The position numbers and the translations under genes are program-made. A model generated the notes under the pieces. It saw only the letters and a program-made list of their open reading frames with translations, made no database searches and was not told the origin of the DNA. This document shows positions 1-8,517 of a stretch of 64,000 nt of DNA, one piece after another; position 1 is the first letter of the stretch, and every line of letters starts with the position of its first letter. This DNA comes from an uncultured Chloroflexota bacterium (lineage in GTDB: Bacteria > Chloroflexota > Anaerolineae > Anaerolineales > Anaerolineaceae). Location of the stretch: contig CADACE010000007.1 in the NCBI GenBank assembly GCA_902786265.1, forward strand, positions 62,001 to 126,000. Reading direction: 5' to 3'.

Positions 1-159
1 GACCGGAAGATGATCGAAAACAATGACTTTTCCCTGATGGAAGAAGCCAACCGGAAGCTGTGCGAAATGGCGAAAGAGCAGACGACCGATACACTGAACA
101 AGCTGGTTCTGGAATCCAGTTCGCATATGAAGAACGGCTATAACCTGGCTGATAATTAA
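1..159 (+). CDS. C-terminal fragment of an unrecognised protein
   Basis: An open frame runs from the first base to a TAA at 157-159 and gives the last 52 residues of a protein whose start lies outside the window. The fragment is charged and probably helical (it contains EEANRKLCEMAKEQ) and ends in NGYNLADN. No family could be recognised. A hairpin terminator follows 32 bases later, which supports this being a real gene end. Confidence 0.55.
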   Translation, partial: DRKMIENNDFSLMEEANRKLCEMAKEQTTDTLNKLVLESSSHMKNGYNLADN

Positions 160-190
160 AATCTTAAAAAATACTGATCGTTAATTCATT

Positions 191-236
191 AGGGATGGCT
201 CGCGAAAACCTGATTTTGTGAGCCATCCCTTTATTG
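191..236 (+). terminator. Rho-independent terminator
   Basis: An 11-bp perfect stem (AGGGATGGCTC at 191-201 with GAGCCATCCCT at 220-230) is followed by TTTATT. It ends the forward gene whose tail opens the window and lies before the reverse-strand Nudix gene. Confidence 0.75.
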
Positions 237-282
237 TAAAATAAATTACCTTAAAATTTTATTGTATTGACCTTAAAGAAAT

Positions 283-753
283 CTAAGCCTGTTCCCCGCT
301 TACCATGACGCTGTTCAGCAGGTTCCCTTCCTCATCATAAATCAGCTTCAGGGAAAAAACTTCTTCCTGATAGCGGAGCAGCGGGAGGAAGACCCTGTCC
401 CCTTCCCACAAAGGCAGGTCAGAGACTGTATCAATGGGGACCCATTCCAGAACTCCTTCCTCACATTCCGGTAATCTGGCCGTTGCCGTACGGGCGGTAT
501 AAAGAAAGGTCAGTTCATTTCCCCATGCCGGCAGGATGAAAGTCAGGATGCCGCGCAGTTTCAGATCAAAAAGCTCCGCGCCTGCCTCTTCCCTTGCTTC
601 CCGGCGGATGCATTCTTCCGGCGATTCATTTTCTTCCAGATGTCCGCCGATCCCGATCCACTTACCCGCGTTTTCATCCTGGTTTTTCTTTACGCGGTGC
701 ATCATCAGCCAGCAGCCATCCTTTTCAATATAGCATAATGTTGTCAGTCTCAT
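283..753 (-). CDS. Nudix hydrolase (MutT-type, possible 8-oxo-dGTP diphosphatase)
   Basis: A 156-residue protein with a perfect Nudix box at residues 37-59 (G-x5-E-x7-RE-A-x-EE-x-G), the Mg-binding helix that hydrolyses nucleoside diphosphates linked to another group. The N-terminal MRLTTLCYIEKDGCWLMMHR resembles Firmicutes MutT-like 8-oxo-dGTP phosphatases, but substrate cannot be fixed from sequence. It starts 18 bases after the stop of the NudC-like gene on the same strand, so the two probably form one transcript. Two Nudix enzymes together point to nucleotide-pool or NAD(H) housekeeping. Confidence 0.88.
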   Translation of the reverse strand: MRLTTLCYIEKDGCWLMMHRVKKNQDENAGKWIGIGGHLEENESPEECIRREAREEAGAELFDLKLRGILTFILPAWGNELTFLYTARTATARLPECEEGVLEWVPIDTVSDLPLWEGDRVFLPLLRYQEEVFSLKLIYDEEGNLLNSVMVSGEQA

Positions 754-771
754 AAATACTGCTTTCTGTTT

Positions 772-1617
772 TCAGTCACGGCTGCTCACGGGCTGCAGCC
801 CGTTTTTGAACATCATCATCATTTCGTTGGTCAGGCTCAGGTTGTCCGGCTGAAGAATGATATCTTCCCGGCGGACCCACTCGGCGTACTTCAGCTCGTT
901 GTTGTCCCGATGGATCGTGTCATCCCCGTCAACTTCACAGTAGTAACCCATCAGAATATCAGCCGCGATGCCCCAGGGCTGGGATTTATAGTAACGGATG
1001 TTTTTGACTTTGAGCCCGACTTCTTCCATTACTTCCCTCTGTACTGTCTCTTCCATGGTCTCCCCGATCTCGGTGAATCCGGCGATCAACGCGTTATGGC
1101 CATAGCCGACATTGTATTTTGTCAGGACGATGCGGTCCCCGTTTGTCACACCGACGATGACCGCCGGGTTGATGCGCGGGTAGATTTTATTCCCGCATTT
1201 TGGGCAGACCATCGCGCGCTCCGCTGTGTCAAAATCGGTTTTGGCTCCGCAGCATCCGCAGAACCGGCTGCTTTGATACCATTTCCACAAATGCCAGGCC
1301 GTGAATGCGATAAAGATGCCGGTGTTGTTCTGCTGAACCAGTCCGCGCAGTTCCTGTATGGCATACCATTCGTAACCATCGGGGATTTTTTCTGTTTCCA
1401 TCATCAGAAAATACCGCTCATTACTGAGCGTGAAGGCGTAAACGATTTCGGATACGGCTGTGAATTCTTCCCATCTCGGGTAAATGACTTTGCGGCCGTT
1501 TTCATCATAACGCGCCAGTAATTTGTTCTCTAAAAAATAAAGCACCCGGTCCCCGGACTGCGGTTTCAGATGTTCGTAATGGTTTTGGAATAATTCCGGT
1601 TGAATGTCCTGGATCAT
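772..1617 (-). CDS. nudC: NADH pyrophosphatase, NudC-like
   Basis: A 281-residue protein combining a four-cysteine zinc ribbon (C120xxC123 and C138xxC141) with a Nudix box at about 180-202 and, just after it, SQPW at 212-215. The order zinc ribbon, Nudix box, SQPW is diagnostic of NudC, which splits NADH or NAD into NMN(H) and AMP and can remove NAD caps from RNA. The family motif SQPWPFP is only partly kept (SQPWGIA). An AAGGAGC ribosome-binding site precedes the ATG. It leads a probable two-gene operon with the next Nudix gene and diverges from the ACT-domain gene at 1695. Confidence 0.9.
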   Translation of the reverse strand: MIQDIQPELFQNHYEHLKPQSGDRVLYFLENKLLARYDENGRKVIYPRWEEFTAVSEIVYAFTLSNERYFLMMETEKIPDGYEWYAIQELRGLVQQNNTGIFIAFTAWHLWKWYQSSRFCGCCGAKTDFDTAERAMVCPKCGNKIYPRINPAVIVGVTNGDRIVLTKYNVGYGHNALIAGFTEIGETMEETVQREVMEEVGLKVKNIRYYKSQPWGIAADILMGYYCEVDGDDTIHRDNNELKYAEWVRREDIILQPDNLSLTNEMMMMFKNGLQPVSSRD

Positions 1618-1648
1618 ATCAATTTTGCTCCTTTATAAAAAATAATTA

Positions 1649-1674
1649 TATGGTATAGTTACCATAAATATAAT
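1649..1674 (+). promoter_or_regulatory. Possible promoter and operator upstream of the ACT-domain gene
   Basis: A perfect -10 hexamer TATAAT lies at 1669-1674, about 20 bases before the start codon at 1695. Immediately upstream is a perfect 7-bp inverted repeat, TATGGTA (1649-1655) and TACCATA (1660-1666), separated by TAGT, a position suited to an operator. No convincing -35 is seen. The same gap also serves nudC in the other direction. Confidence 0.35.
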
Positions 1675-1694
1675 CAAATAAGGAAGCACGGATT

Positions 1695-1976
1695 ATGACA
1701 GCAATTTCTAAAGCAGTGGTAACAGTGATCGGCTTTGACCGGAAAGGGATCATCGCCCGGGTCAGCAATGTTTTGTATGAAGGCGGGATCAACATTCTGG
1801 AAATCTCTCAGACGATCGTGGACGGTTTTTTCAATATGCTGATGATCGTGGACCTTTCTGAACCTACCTGTTCCTTTGACGAATTACAGGACCGGCTGAA
1901 CCAGCTTGGTACAGAGGTCGGTGTTCAGATCCGTATCCAGAAAAGTGAGATCTTTGAGGCAATGCATCAGATTTAG
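1695..1976 (+). CDS. ACT domain protein, UPF0237 family
   Basis: A 93-residue protein consisting of a single ACT domain (VTVIGFDRKGIIARVSNVL, then NILEISQTIVDGFF), the small-molecule-binding fold that usually senses amino acids. It is preceded by an AAGGAAG ribosome-binding site and followed 25 bases later by the UPF0210 gene. This pair is conserved in many Firmicutes and other anaerobes with no experimentally settled role. The ACT protein may act as ligand-sensing partner of the downstream protein; this is an inference. Confidence 0.9.
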   Translation: MTAISKAVVTVIGFDRKGIIARVSNVLYEGGINILEISQTIVDGFFNMLMIVDLSEPTCSFDELQDRLNQLGTEVGVQIRIQKSEIFEAMHQI

Positions 1977-2001
1977 AAAATCAGTGTTCAGTGAGGAATA
2001 A

Positions 2002-3354
2002 ATGGTTCAGATCGATCAAATTTTTCAGACTTTGCACATGATTGATGAGGAAAAGCTGGACGTCCGCACCATCACGATGGGAATTTCGCTTTTCAATTGT
2101 GTTTGTGATGACAGCCGGCGGCTGGCCGCGCGGGTCTATTCCCGCATTGCGAAACAGGCGGAAAACCTGGTGAAGGTGGGCGAGGAGCTTGAACGGGAAT
2201 TCGGTGTTCTGATCGTGAACAAACGCATCTCGGTGACACCGGTTTCTCTCATCACAGGCGCGGTAAATGACCCGCTGCCGATTGCCCGGGCTTTGGACCG
2301 TGCCGCTCATGAAACAGGGGTGGATTTTATCGGCGGATATTCCGCTTTGGTGCAAAAGGGCATGACGGAAGCTGACAAACGGCTGATCCTTTCCATCCCG
2401 CAGGCACTCAGTGAAACCGACCTGCTGTGTTCCAGCGTGAACGTTGCCTCTACCCGCGCGGGGATCGATATGGATGCCATCCGCTTATGCGGTGAATCGA
2501 TCAAGACGCTCGCGGAAAAAACAAAGGCGAAAGACGGGCTGGGCTGCGCAAAGCTGGTCATTTTCGCGAATGCGGTTGAAGATAATCCCTTCATGGCGGG
2601 TGCGTTCCACGGTCCCGGTGAAGGGGACTGCGCTGTTTCCGTGGGCGTTTCCGGTCCCGGTGTGGTCAAGCGTGCGCTGGAAGCGGTGAGGGGAGAGCCT
2701 TTTGATGTCGTTGCCGAAACCATCAAAAAGACTGCCTTCCGGGTCACCCGGGTGGGTCAGCTGATAGCGATGGAAGCCAGCAAGCGGCTGGACGTTCCCT
2801 TCGGTATTGTGGACCTTTCCCTTGCGCCGACCCCTGCTGTCGGGGATTCGGTGGCGCATATCCTGGAAGAGATGGGATTGGAAAAGTGCGGTACGCATGG
2901 TTCTACCGCTGCGCTGGCATTGCTGAATGACGCGGTCAAGAAGGGCGGCGTGATGGCAACTTCCCGGGTCGGCGGACTTTCCGGTGCCTTTATTCCGCTG
3001 AGTGAGGATATCGGCATGATCGAAGCGGCTGCATGCGGTGCGCTGACGCTGGATAAGCTGGAAGCGATGACCTGTGTCTGTTCCGTAGGCCTGGATATGA
3101 TCGCGATCCCCGGTGATACGTCTGCCGCGACGATTTCCGCGATCATCGCGGATGAGGCGGCGATCGGTGTCATCAATAATAAAACCACCGCTGTCCGTGT
3201 GATCCCGGCACCCGGGAAAAAGGTCGGCGATTTTGTGGAATTCGGCGGTCTGCTGGGCCGCGCTCCGGTGATCCCGGTCCATCCGTTCTCTTCCGACACT
3301 TTCATTGCCCGCGGCGGCCATATTCCCGCCCCGCTGCACAGTCTGCGGAATTAA
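2002..3354 (+). CDS. UPF0210 / DUF711 (PFL) family protein
   Basis: A 450-residue soluble protein of the DUF711 family, recognised from its length, the [15 protein letters not shown] start ([11 protein letters not shown]) and the Gly-rich [20 protein letters not shown] and [12 protein letters not shown] segments. The family is structurally characterised but of unknown biochemical function. A GTGAGGAATAA ribosome-binding region precedes the ATG. It follows the ACT-domain gene at short distance, the usual arrangement, so the two are almost certainly co-expressed. GC-rich codon use matches the core genes of the window, in contrast to the next gene. Confidence 0.9.
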   Translation: MVQIDQIFQTLHMIDEEKLDVRTITMGISLFNCVCDDSRRLAARVYSRIAKQAENLVKVGEELEREFGVLIVNKRISVTPVSLITGAVNDPLPIARALDRAAHETGVDFIGGYSALVQKGMTEADKRLILSIPQALSETDLLCSSVNVASTRAGIDMDAIRLCGESIKTLAEKTKAKDGLGCAKLVIFANAVEDNPFMAGAFHGPGEGDCAVSVGVSGPGVVKRALEAVRGEPFDVVAETIKKTAFRVTRVGQLIAMEASKRLDVPFGIVDLSLAPTPAVGDSVAHILEEMGLEKCGTHGSTAALALLNDAVKKGGVMATSRVGGLSGAFIPLSEDIGMIEAAACGALTLDKLEAMTCVCSVGLDMIAIPGDTSAATISAIIADEAAIGVINNKTTAVRVIPAPGKKVGDFVEFGGLLGRAPVIPVHPFSSDTFIARGGHIPAPLHSLRN

Positions 3355-3363
3355 GAGAGTGAT

Positions 3364-3801
3364 ATGGATGATTTGATTGTTTACAAAAAGACAAATGATT
3401 TGTATACCGATGTGGTATCAATCATTGAACAGGCACAAATATCTGCTTATAAAGCTGTTGATCAAATACTGATCATCCGTAATTGGCTGCTTGGATATCG
3501 AATAGCTGAAGAAGAGCTTAGCGGTGAGTCTCGTGCGCAATATGGTGAAAAACAGGTGGAATTTTTAGCAAAGAAATTACTGGAGAAATTTGGTAAAGGT
3601 TATTCCCGCCGGTCTTTATATGAATACTTGCGTTTTTACAGATGTTTTCCTGAAATTATGCATTCAGTGAATGCACAATTTGATACAGAATCTGATAATC
3701 AAATTGTGCACACGGCGAGTGCACAATTTAATCACTTATCGTGGTCTCATTACCGAAAACTGATGCAGCAGAAAGAGCGTCTAAACGAAATGAATGATTG
3801 A
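3364..3801 (+). CDS. Truncated DUF1016 (YhcG N-terminal domain) protein
   Basis: A 145-residue protein matching only the N-terminal domain of DUF1016/YhcG proteins: RNWLLGYRIAEEE, then YGEKQVEFLAKKLLEKFGKGYSRRSLYEYLRFY and the domain-ending LSWSHYRKLM. Full-length family members are roughly 340 residues and carry a C-terminal PD-(D/E)XK nuclease domain. Here the frame closes 14 residues after LSWSHY and no nuclease segment was found in the 68 bases before nanE. It begins 9 bases after the UPF0210 stop and is more AT-rich than its neighbours. It is probably a remnant of a transferred gene, though stand-alone N-terminal proteins exist. Confidence 0.75.
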   Translation: MDDLIVYKKTNDLYTDVVSIIEQAQISAYKAVDQILIIRNWLLGYRIAEEELSGESRAQYGEKQVEFLAKKLLEKFGKGYSRRSLYEYLRFYRCFPEIMHSVNAQFDTESDNQIVHTASAQFNHLSWSHYRKLMQQKERLNEMND

Positions 3802-3869
3802 ACTGCCGGCAGATTCATCGGAATTAAGTCAAACTGTCAGGTACAATTATAGAAAAGGAGTGTTGTGCC

Positions 3870-4577
3870 ATGTACGATATCAATGCTTATAACAAAATGA
3901 TGCAAAAACTGAAGGGCGGGATCATTGTTTCCTGCCAGTCCAAGGAAGGCGACCCGACCCATTGCCCGGAGTTCATGGCAGCCTTCGCAAAATCCGCGGA
4001 GATCGGCGGAGCAGCCGGGATCCGCGCCAATTCCGTGGTCGATATTGAAGCGATCAAAAAGGTCACTGACCTGCCCGTGATCGGAATCTGGAAACGCCAC
4101 TGGGAAGATGAGTGGTGGAACATCATGATCACCCCGACCTTCGCGGACTGCAAAGAGCTCGCGGATGCCGGCGCGGATATCATCGCTATTGAAACCACAG
4201 GCCGCAAACGCCCGAACAACGAGGATGTCAAAGAACTGGTGGACCGTGTCCGCAATGAATTGAACGTCCCGGTGATGGCGGACTGCCATAACATGGCAGA
4301 TGCCATGCGCACCAATGCCGATATCATTGCCCCGACCCTTTCCGGTGTCGGTACCAATGAAGACGAATACACACCCCCATGGGCATTTATCGAAAAAATG
4401 GTCAAAGAAGGCGGACGACCTGTCATCGCGGAAGGACATTTCTGGGAGCCTGCTTTTGTGGAACGCGGTTTTGCTCTCGGCGTTCATTCCATCGTGATCG
4501 GTTCCGCCATCACCCGACCGTGGATGATCACGGAACGCTTTGTGCAGTTCAGCCCGCAGGGGAAGGCGAAGTCATGA
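3870..4577 (+). CDS. nanE: Putative N-acetylmannosamine-6-phosphate 2-epimerase
   Basis: A 235-residue TIM-barrel protein of the NanE family, which converts N-acetylmannosamine-6-P to N-acetylglucosamine-6-P in sialic acid breakdown. Visible family features are GGIIVSCQ at the start, GIRANSVVDIEAI, VIGIWK (catalytic Lys region), IAIETTGRKRP, MADCHNM and VIGSAITRP near the end. The ribosome-binding site AAAAGGAG lies before the ATG. Its stop overlaps the start of the following ROK kinase by ATGA, so they are translationally coupled. No sialate lyase (nanA) is in the window, so the source of the substrate is open. Confidence 0.87.
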   Translation: MYDINAYNKMMQKLKGGIIVSCQSKEGDPTHCPEFMAAFAKSAEIGGAAGIRANSVVDIEAIKKVTDLPVIGIWKRHWEDEWWNIMITPTFADCKELADAGADIIAIETTGRKRPNNEDVKELVDRVRNELNVPVMADCHNMADAMRTNADIIAPTLSGVGTNEDEYTPPWAFIEKMVKEGGRPVIAEGHFWEPAFVERGFALGVHSIVIGSAITRPWMITERFVQFSPQGKAKS

Positions 4578-5542
4578 CCCGCTATGCTTTAGGAATTGAT
4601 GCCGGCGCTACAAATCTGCGCTGCGCTCTGGTCAATGATCAGGGACAGATCCTTTTTGAGATCCGGGAGCCTTCAAAGGGTATCTGGAACGGTCCGGCTT
4701 ATGTTGACCAGCTAACCGGTCTGGCTCAGCGGATGCTTGCCGGTCCTGTCTGCCAGGGATTAAAGATCGACGGTCTTGGAATCGGGACCTGCGGCCAGGT
4801 GAATCTGAAAGGCGAACTTTTCGGTCATAACGGAGATCCCTCGATCCGGATCGAGCCACCAATTCCGATTGCAGCGATCCTCTCCGCGCGTCTCGGAATG
4901 CCGGTGAAGGTCGTCAATGACGGCCAGGCTGCCATTTTTGCCGAGGCGATTTACGGCGCCGGGCGGGATGTTCAAAATGTAGTGGGCTTCACGATCGGGA
5001 CCGGGATCGGCGGCGGGATCGTCCTGAACAAGAAAATTTTCCAGGGAGCGCAGGGTATCGCCGGGCACCTGGGGTTCCTCATCATTAATTTTGAGGGTGA
5101 ACTCTCCGCGGCCGGCGTGCCGGGTGTGGCAGAGGATTTCGGCTCCGGTACTTCCATCGGGCGCATTGCGCGTTCCCGGATCGCGGGTGATCCGGAACGC
5201 GGAAAACTGATGCTGGAGCTTGCTGACGGGAAGATCGGGGATGTTTCCGGTTTTCAGGTCTTTGAGGCACTAAAGCGCGGCGACCCGTTGGCTCAGGAAG
5301 TGGTAAATTATTGCGGAAGGGCGATCGGAGCGGCTGCCGTTTCCATGATCCATGCCCTAAACCCGGATATTATTCTGCTTTCCGGCGGGGTTGCGGAGCA
5401 GGGCGATCTGCTGGTGAAACCGATCCGGGATTTTGTCAGGACCCACGCGCTGTATAACACGCGGAATACGCCGGTCAGGATCGCTGAGCTCAGCTCGCAG
5501 GCAGGAGTTATCGGTGCCGCGGCACTGATCCTTGCTGACTGA
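4574..5542 (+). CDS. ROK family sugar kinase, probable N-acetylmannosamine kinase
   Basis: A 322-residue ROK kinase; the start is set by the ATGA overlap with nanE. The N-terminal phosphate loop is GIDAGATNLR, the catalytic Asp is in VVNDGQAA, and GTGIGGGIV and GIAGHLGF follow. Next to nanE the natural substrate would be N-acetylmannosamine. The zinc-binding CxCGxxGCxE motif of classical ROK proteins is absent: the equivalent stretch reads SAAGVPGVAEDFGSG, keeping the Gly/Glu spacing but no Cys. Zinc-free ROK kinases are known, but substrate is therefore less certain. A bidirectional terminator follows at 5609. Confidence 0.85.
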   Translation: MTRYALGIDAGATNLRCALVNDQGQILFEIREPSKGIWNGPAYVDQLTGLAQRMLAGPVCQGLKIDGLGIGTCGQVNLKGELFGHNGDPSIRIEPPIPIAAILSARLGMPVKVVNDGQAAIFAEAIYGAGRDVQNVVGFTIGTGIGGGIVLNKKIFQGAQGIAGHLGFLIINFEGELSAAGVPGVAEDFGSGTSIGRIARSRIAGDPERGKLMLELADGKIGDVSGFQVFEALKRGDPLAQEVVNYCGRAIGAAAVSMIHALNPDIILLSGGVAEQGDLLVKPIRDFVRTHALYNTRNTPVRIAELSSQAGVIGAAALILAD

Positions 5543-5608
5543 GTCAGGGTCAGGAACCCGGTCAGGATTCAGAAAAACCGGTTGACCCTGTTTGGAATAT
5601 AAAAAATG

Positions 5609-5652
5609 AAAAAGATGAGACGGGAACACAAGATCCTGTCTCATCTTTTTTA
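5609..5652. terminator. Bidirectional terminator between convergent genes
   Basis: A long hairpin pairs AAAAGATGAGACGGGA with TCCTGTCTCATCTTTT, with an A-run on one side and a T-run on the other. It serves the forward ROK kinase and the reverse Ig-domain gene, which converge here. Confidence 0.85.
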
Positions 5653-5735
5653 TGAAGTAAGAGTCAGCAGATAAAATCGCACCGTAACTGCCCGCTGCCC
5701 CGGCCTCATGTGTTTCATTCTGAACTGATTTGTTT

Positions 5736-6560
5736 TTAGTAAGCGTTATATGTGAAGGATCCCTGCCCGCCTTCGATGACGGAACCCGAATCCGCGTCAA
5801 AAAGCTGGAAGAAGAATGTGGTCCAGCCGAGATTTTCGCTGCCATGGGCGGAAATCGTAAAACCGCATTTATCGCCCGGGAGAACGGGGTTCGCGGAGCG
5901 GTCGATAACGACACTTTCCGTATGTCCGGTATATTCGCCGACATTTCCTGTATGCCGCATTTCGATCCGCGACGGCCAGACCAGTGAACCGTCATTTTCA
6001 AAAACAACGTCTAAATTAAACCGGACGTTGGGCTGAAATTCATTGTGGAATTGACGGATGGTCCCTTCTTCACTTTCCCCAATGGTATATGCGTAAGCAT
6101 TTACCTGTTTGGCGTGCAGGCCGCGGTATGTCCCGTCTTCCTGCAATACGGCACCATTGTAATAATCTGCGATATTTGTCTCGTACCCTCTTTCCGTCCC
6201 TTGTCCGGTTTCAGCTGTCTCATCGGTTGTTTTATCCGATCCATCCGCTGAACCGGTTGCTGCCGGGGTCGGTGTGGCGGCGGGTACTTCTTCGGTCAGT
6301 ACGGGAGCTTCAGTGGTTTCCAGCGGAATAGAAAGCGCGGCTGATAAACCGACATATCCGGAAGCGTCAAATTTCCTGATGAGGTCTGCTTCAACTTCCG
6401 CGATGATGGTCGCTTTCAGTGCGTCCGGATTCATGGTTTGGACAACTGCTTCGACAATCGCGTCCTGTTCATCGAGGCTTAGCTGCGGCTGAACGGATGC
6501 CGCAGTGATCAGTACGGCTGTCAGCAATCCGAAAAGAACCAGTTTATGAGTTTTATTCAT
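5736..6560 (-). CDS. Secreted protein with C-terminal NBR1-like Ig domain
   Basis: A 274-residue protein with an N-terminal signal or anchor segment (KLVLFGLLTAVLITAASV), a helical part to about residue 75, a low-complexity Thr/Pro/Ala linker (about 85-125) and a C-terminal Ig-like domain. The last domain shows the NBR1-type pattern: FENDGSLVWPSRIEMRHTG, NPVLPGDKCGFTISA and a final WTTFFFQLFD, which binds or displays other proteins. Such linker-Ig proteins are common on the surface of Anaerolineae. No enzyme motif was found. It diverges from the PpiC-type lipoprotein gene. Confidence 0.72.
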   Translation of the reverse strand: MNKTHKLVLFGLLTAVLITAASVQPQLSLDEQDAIVEAVVQTMNPDALKATIIAEVEADLIRKFDASGYVGLSAALSIPLETTEAPVLTEEVPAATPTPAATGSADGSDKTTDETAETGQGTERGYETNIADYYNGAVLQEDGTYRGLHAKQVNAYAYTIGESEEGTIRQFHNEFQPNVRFNLDVVFENDGSLVWPSRIEMRHTGNVGEYTGHTESVVIDRSANPVLPGDKCGFTISAHGSENLGWTTFFFQLFDADSGSVIEGGQGSFTYNAY

Positions 6561-6656
6561 ATCATCTCCCCTTTAAATTTGTTAACATAATGTTTTATTC
6601 TATCATAGGAATAGATTTGTATGATAACACTGGTTAATAGTGATAGAATTATGGGC

Positions 6657-7547
6657 ATGAAGAAATTATTTACATTCTTGTTGTTTGCCTTTTTGTTTGC
6701 CATGACCGCCTGCAGTGTGCCGCATGTGGACCCGACCGCGACACCGACAGAAGAACCGATTCCCACGGAAACGCCGATCCCGGAGCCGACCCCTACAATG
6801 CCGCCCTCAGCGGCAAAGGTAAACGGGTTGTTTGTCGCAATCGAGGACGTTGATGGCAAAAAGGCACAGCTGCGGGAAGCTTACGAATTGTTAGACGGGG
6901 AAATCCCCGATGATGATGATTTGAAAGAAGAAGCCCTGAATGATCTGATAGAGGAAACGCTTTTCCTTTCCGCGGCTCAGCTTCGCGGGATCGCGCCGGA
7001 TGCGCATGAGCTGGATACACAGACACAGGCGCTTTGTGTTAAACTCGGTTCCTGTGATGCGCTCCGGGACTGGGAGGCGCAGAACCATTACAGTGAAGAC
7101 AGCTTCCGCCGGGCATTGGAACGGGAAGGGGCCGCAGCCGCGATGCGGCAGGTCATTTTTGATGAATTAAAGAATACGGAACAAGTCCATGTCTATCGGA
7201 TCTGGTCAGCCCGGCGGGCGGATCTGGATGAGGTAATGAACCGGCTCAGTATGGGATTGTCCTTTGTTGATATGGCGCGAAATTATGACGAGGCCACCGG
7301 CGGTGATATGAGCTGGTTCCCCCGCGGGGTGCTGTTTTCCCGGGATCTGGAGGATAAAATCTTTGCGTTAGATGCCGGCGGACATACGGATATCCTGGAA
7401 ATAGACGGCGTTTATAACGTTTTTTATGTCGCGGAAAAGCAGACCGGGCATGAAATGGATACTCAGGTGAAACAGCTCGCCCAGCGGAAAGCGCTTTCCG
7501 ACTGGCTTGAAGAACAGAGAAAATCCGCTGATATTGAGATTTTTTAG
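6657..7547 (+). CDS. Lipoprotein with SurA-like N-terminus and PpiC-type prolyl isomerase domain
   Basis: A 296-residue lipoprotein: hydrophobic signal LFTFLLFAFLFAMTAC with the lipobox cysteine, then a Thr-Pro linker (PTATPTEEPIPTETPIPEP), a helical SurA/PrsA-like chaperone region beginning AAKVNGLFVAIEDVD, and a C-terminal parvulin-like segment (GGDMSWFPRGVLF then AGGHTDILEIDGVYNVFYV). The family folds exported proteins at the membrane surface. Two in-frame ATGs exist at 6651 and 6657; neither has a strong ribosome-binding site, and 6657 starts MKKLFTF as expected for a signal peptide. The next gene follows after 3 bases, so the two are co-transcribed. Confidence 0.8.
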   Translation: MKKLFTFLLFAFLFAMTACSVPHVDPTATPTEEPIPTETPIPEPTPTMPPSAAKVNGLFVAIEDVDGKKAQLREAYELLDGEIPDDDDLKEEALNDLIEETLFLSAAQLRGIAPDAHELDTQTQALCVKLGSCDALRDWEAQNHYSEDSFRRALEREGAAAAMRQVIFDELKNTEQVHVYRIWSARRADLDEVMNRLSMGLSFVDMARNYDEATGGDMSWFPRGVLFSRDLEDKIFALDAGGHTDILEIDGVYNVFYVAEKQTGHEMDTQVKQLAQRKALSDWLEEQRKSADIEIF

Positions 7548-7550
7548 CAG

Positions 7551-8387
7551 ATGAAAAAACAGCAGAAGTCCTACGAACCGGATCCGCTGAGCTTACGGAC
7601 CCGGCGGCAGCAGCGGCTCAAACGGGAACGCCGCATCAAATTGTTTATGACGCTGGCAGCGATCCTTGTGATCATCCTGATCGCTGTGATCTTCCGCCGT
7701 TTTGCGCTGCATCATATTATCGGGGATTACAAAGCCCCAATCGAAAATCCGACTTTTTGGTTTGAACAAACCCGGGAAAACCTGTTTTTGACGATCACAC
7801 CGACCGTTTCCCAGACGCCTACGGCAACTGTACCCACACCGACCTTTACTGCGACTGCTACTTATACGCCGACAATATCTCCGACGCCGACCCTTACGCC
7901 GACGCCAAAGCTGCGTCCGCGGAAAACGGTTGAAGGCAATGCCGCCGACCTGCTGGCGCAGGCGGAAAGCACCCGGGTCGCGAAATATTTTTCGCAGGGT
8001 TCTGCACAGCGCAGTGATGACTGGTTTGAACTGCTCGGCAATCTGTCTACCTTTAACGCTTCGGAAGTATATCCGAACGCGGACTGCACCTGGATGGGTG
8101 TCGCCGGTGTTTTGGTGGACAAACGCGGGGACCCGCAAATCGGCTATTATGTTCAGGTCGGGTTTGCGGATGGTTCGATGGTGGAAACGCTCTCCGGCCT
8201 TTTCCCGGGATATGGTGAATCCGGTTACGAACTTACACTCGGGCGTCCGGTCCATGCGTTTGATAAACCGCTCTGGATCCAGGTGCTTGATGAAAACCGC
8301 CTTCCCGCTTCCGAAAAGGTCTATTTCCGTCCCAGTTCAAACTGCGCGAAAAGCCTGACGATGATCAATTTCCAAAAAATCAGATAA
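7551..8387 (+). CDS. Membrane-anchored protein with Thr-Pro linker and conserved C-terminal domain
   Basis: A 278-residue single-pass protein: basic N-terminus (RTRRQQRLKRERR), one membrane segment (LFMTLAAILVIILIAVIF), a stalk of about 50 residues rich in TPT/TAT, and an extracellular domain with two conserved Cys (YPNADCTWMGVAGVLVD and RPSSNCAKS) possibly forming a disulfide. The pattern is typical of surface proteins of Anaerolineae; function is unknown. It lies 3 bases after the prolyl isomerase lipoprotein gene, which may assist its folding. Confidence 0.7.
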   Translation: MKKQQKSYEPDPLSLRTRRQQRLKRERRIKLFMTLAAILVIILIAVIFRRFALHHIIGDYKAPIENPTFWFEQTRENLFLTITPTVSQTPTATVPTPTFTATATYTPTISPTPTLTPTPKLRPRKTVEGNAADLLAQAESTRVAKYFSQGSAQRSDDWFELLGNLSTFNASEVYPNADCTWMGVAGVLVDKRGDPQIGYYVQVGFADGSMVETLSGLFPGYGESGYELTLGRPVHAFDKPLWIQVLDENRLPASEKVYFRPSSNCAKSLTMINFQKIR

Positions 8388-8472
8388 TCAATAATCTGTC
8401 GGTCAAAGCAGAAATATCCTGTTTTCTCTGATATTTCGCAGGAGAAAATGGACAGTTGATTCGTCAGGCGCC

Positions 8473-8500
8473 TTGAAAGTAATGTAAACAGCGTTACAAT
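8473..8500 (+). promoter_or_regulatory. Promoter of the RelB-type antitoxin gene
   Basis: TTGAAA at 8473-8478 and TACAAT at 8495-8500 are separated by 16 bases, 18 bases before the start codon at 8518. AGAGG lies between promoter and start as ribosome-binding site. Confidence 0.55.
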
Positions 8501-8517
8501 TATTTAGAGGTAAATCT

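Noticed and set aside
3364..3801. A frameshift that would restore the DUF1016 nuclease domain
   Set aside because: Neither other frame after 3801 contains nuclease-like sequence in the 68 bases before nanE.
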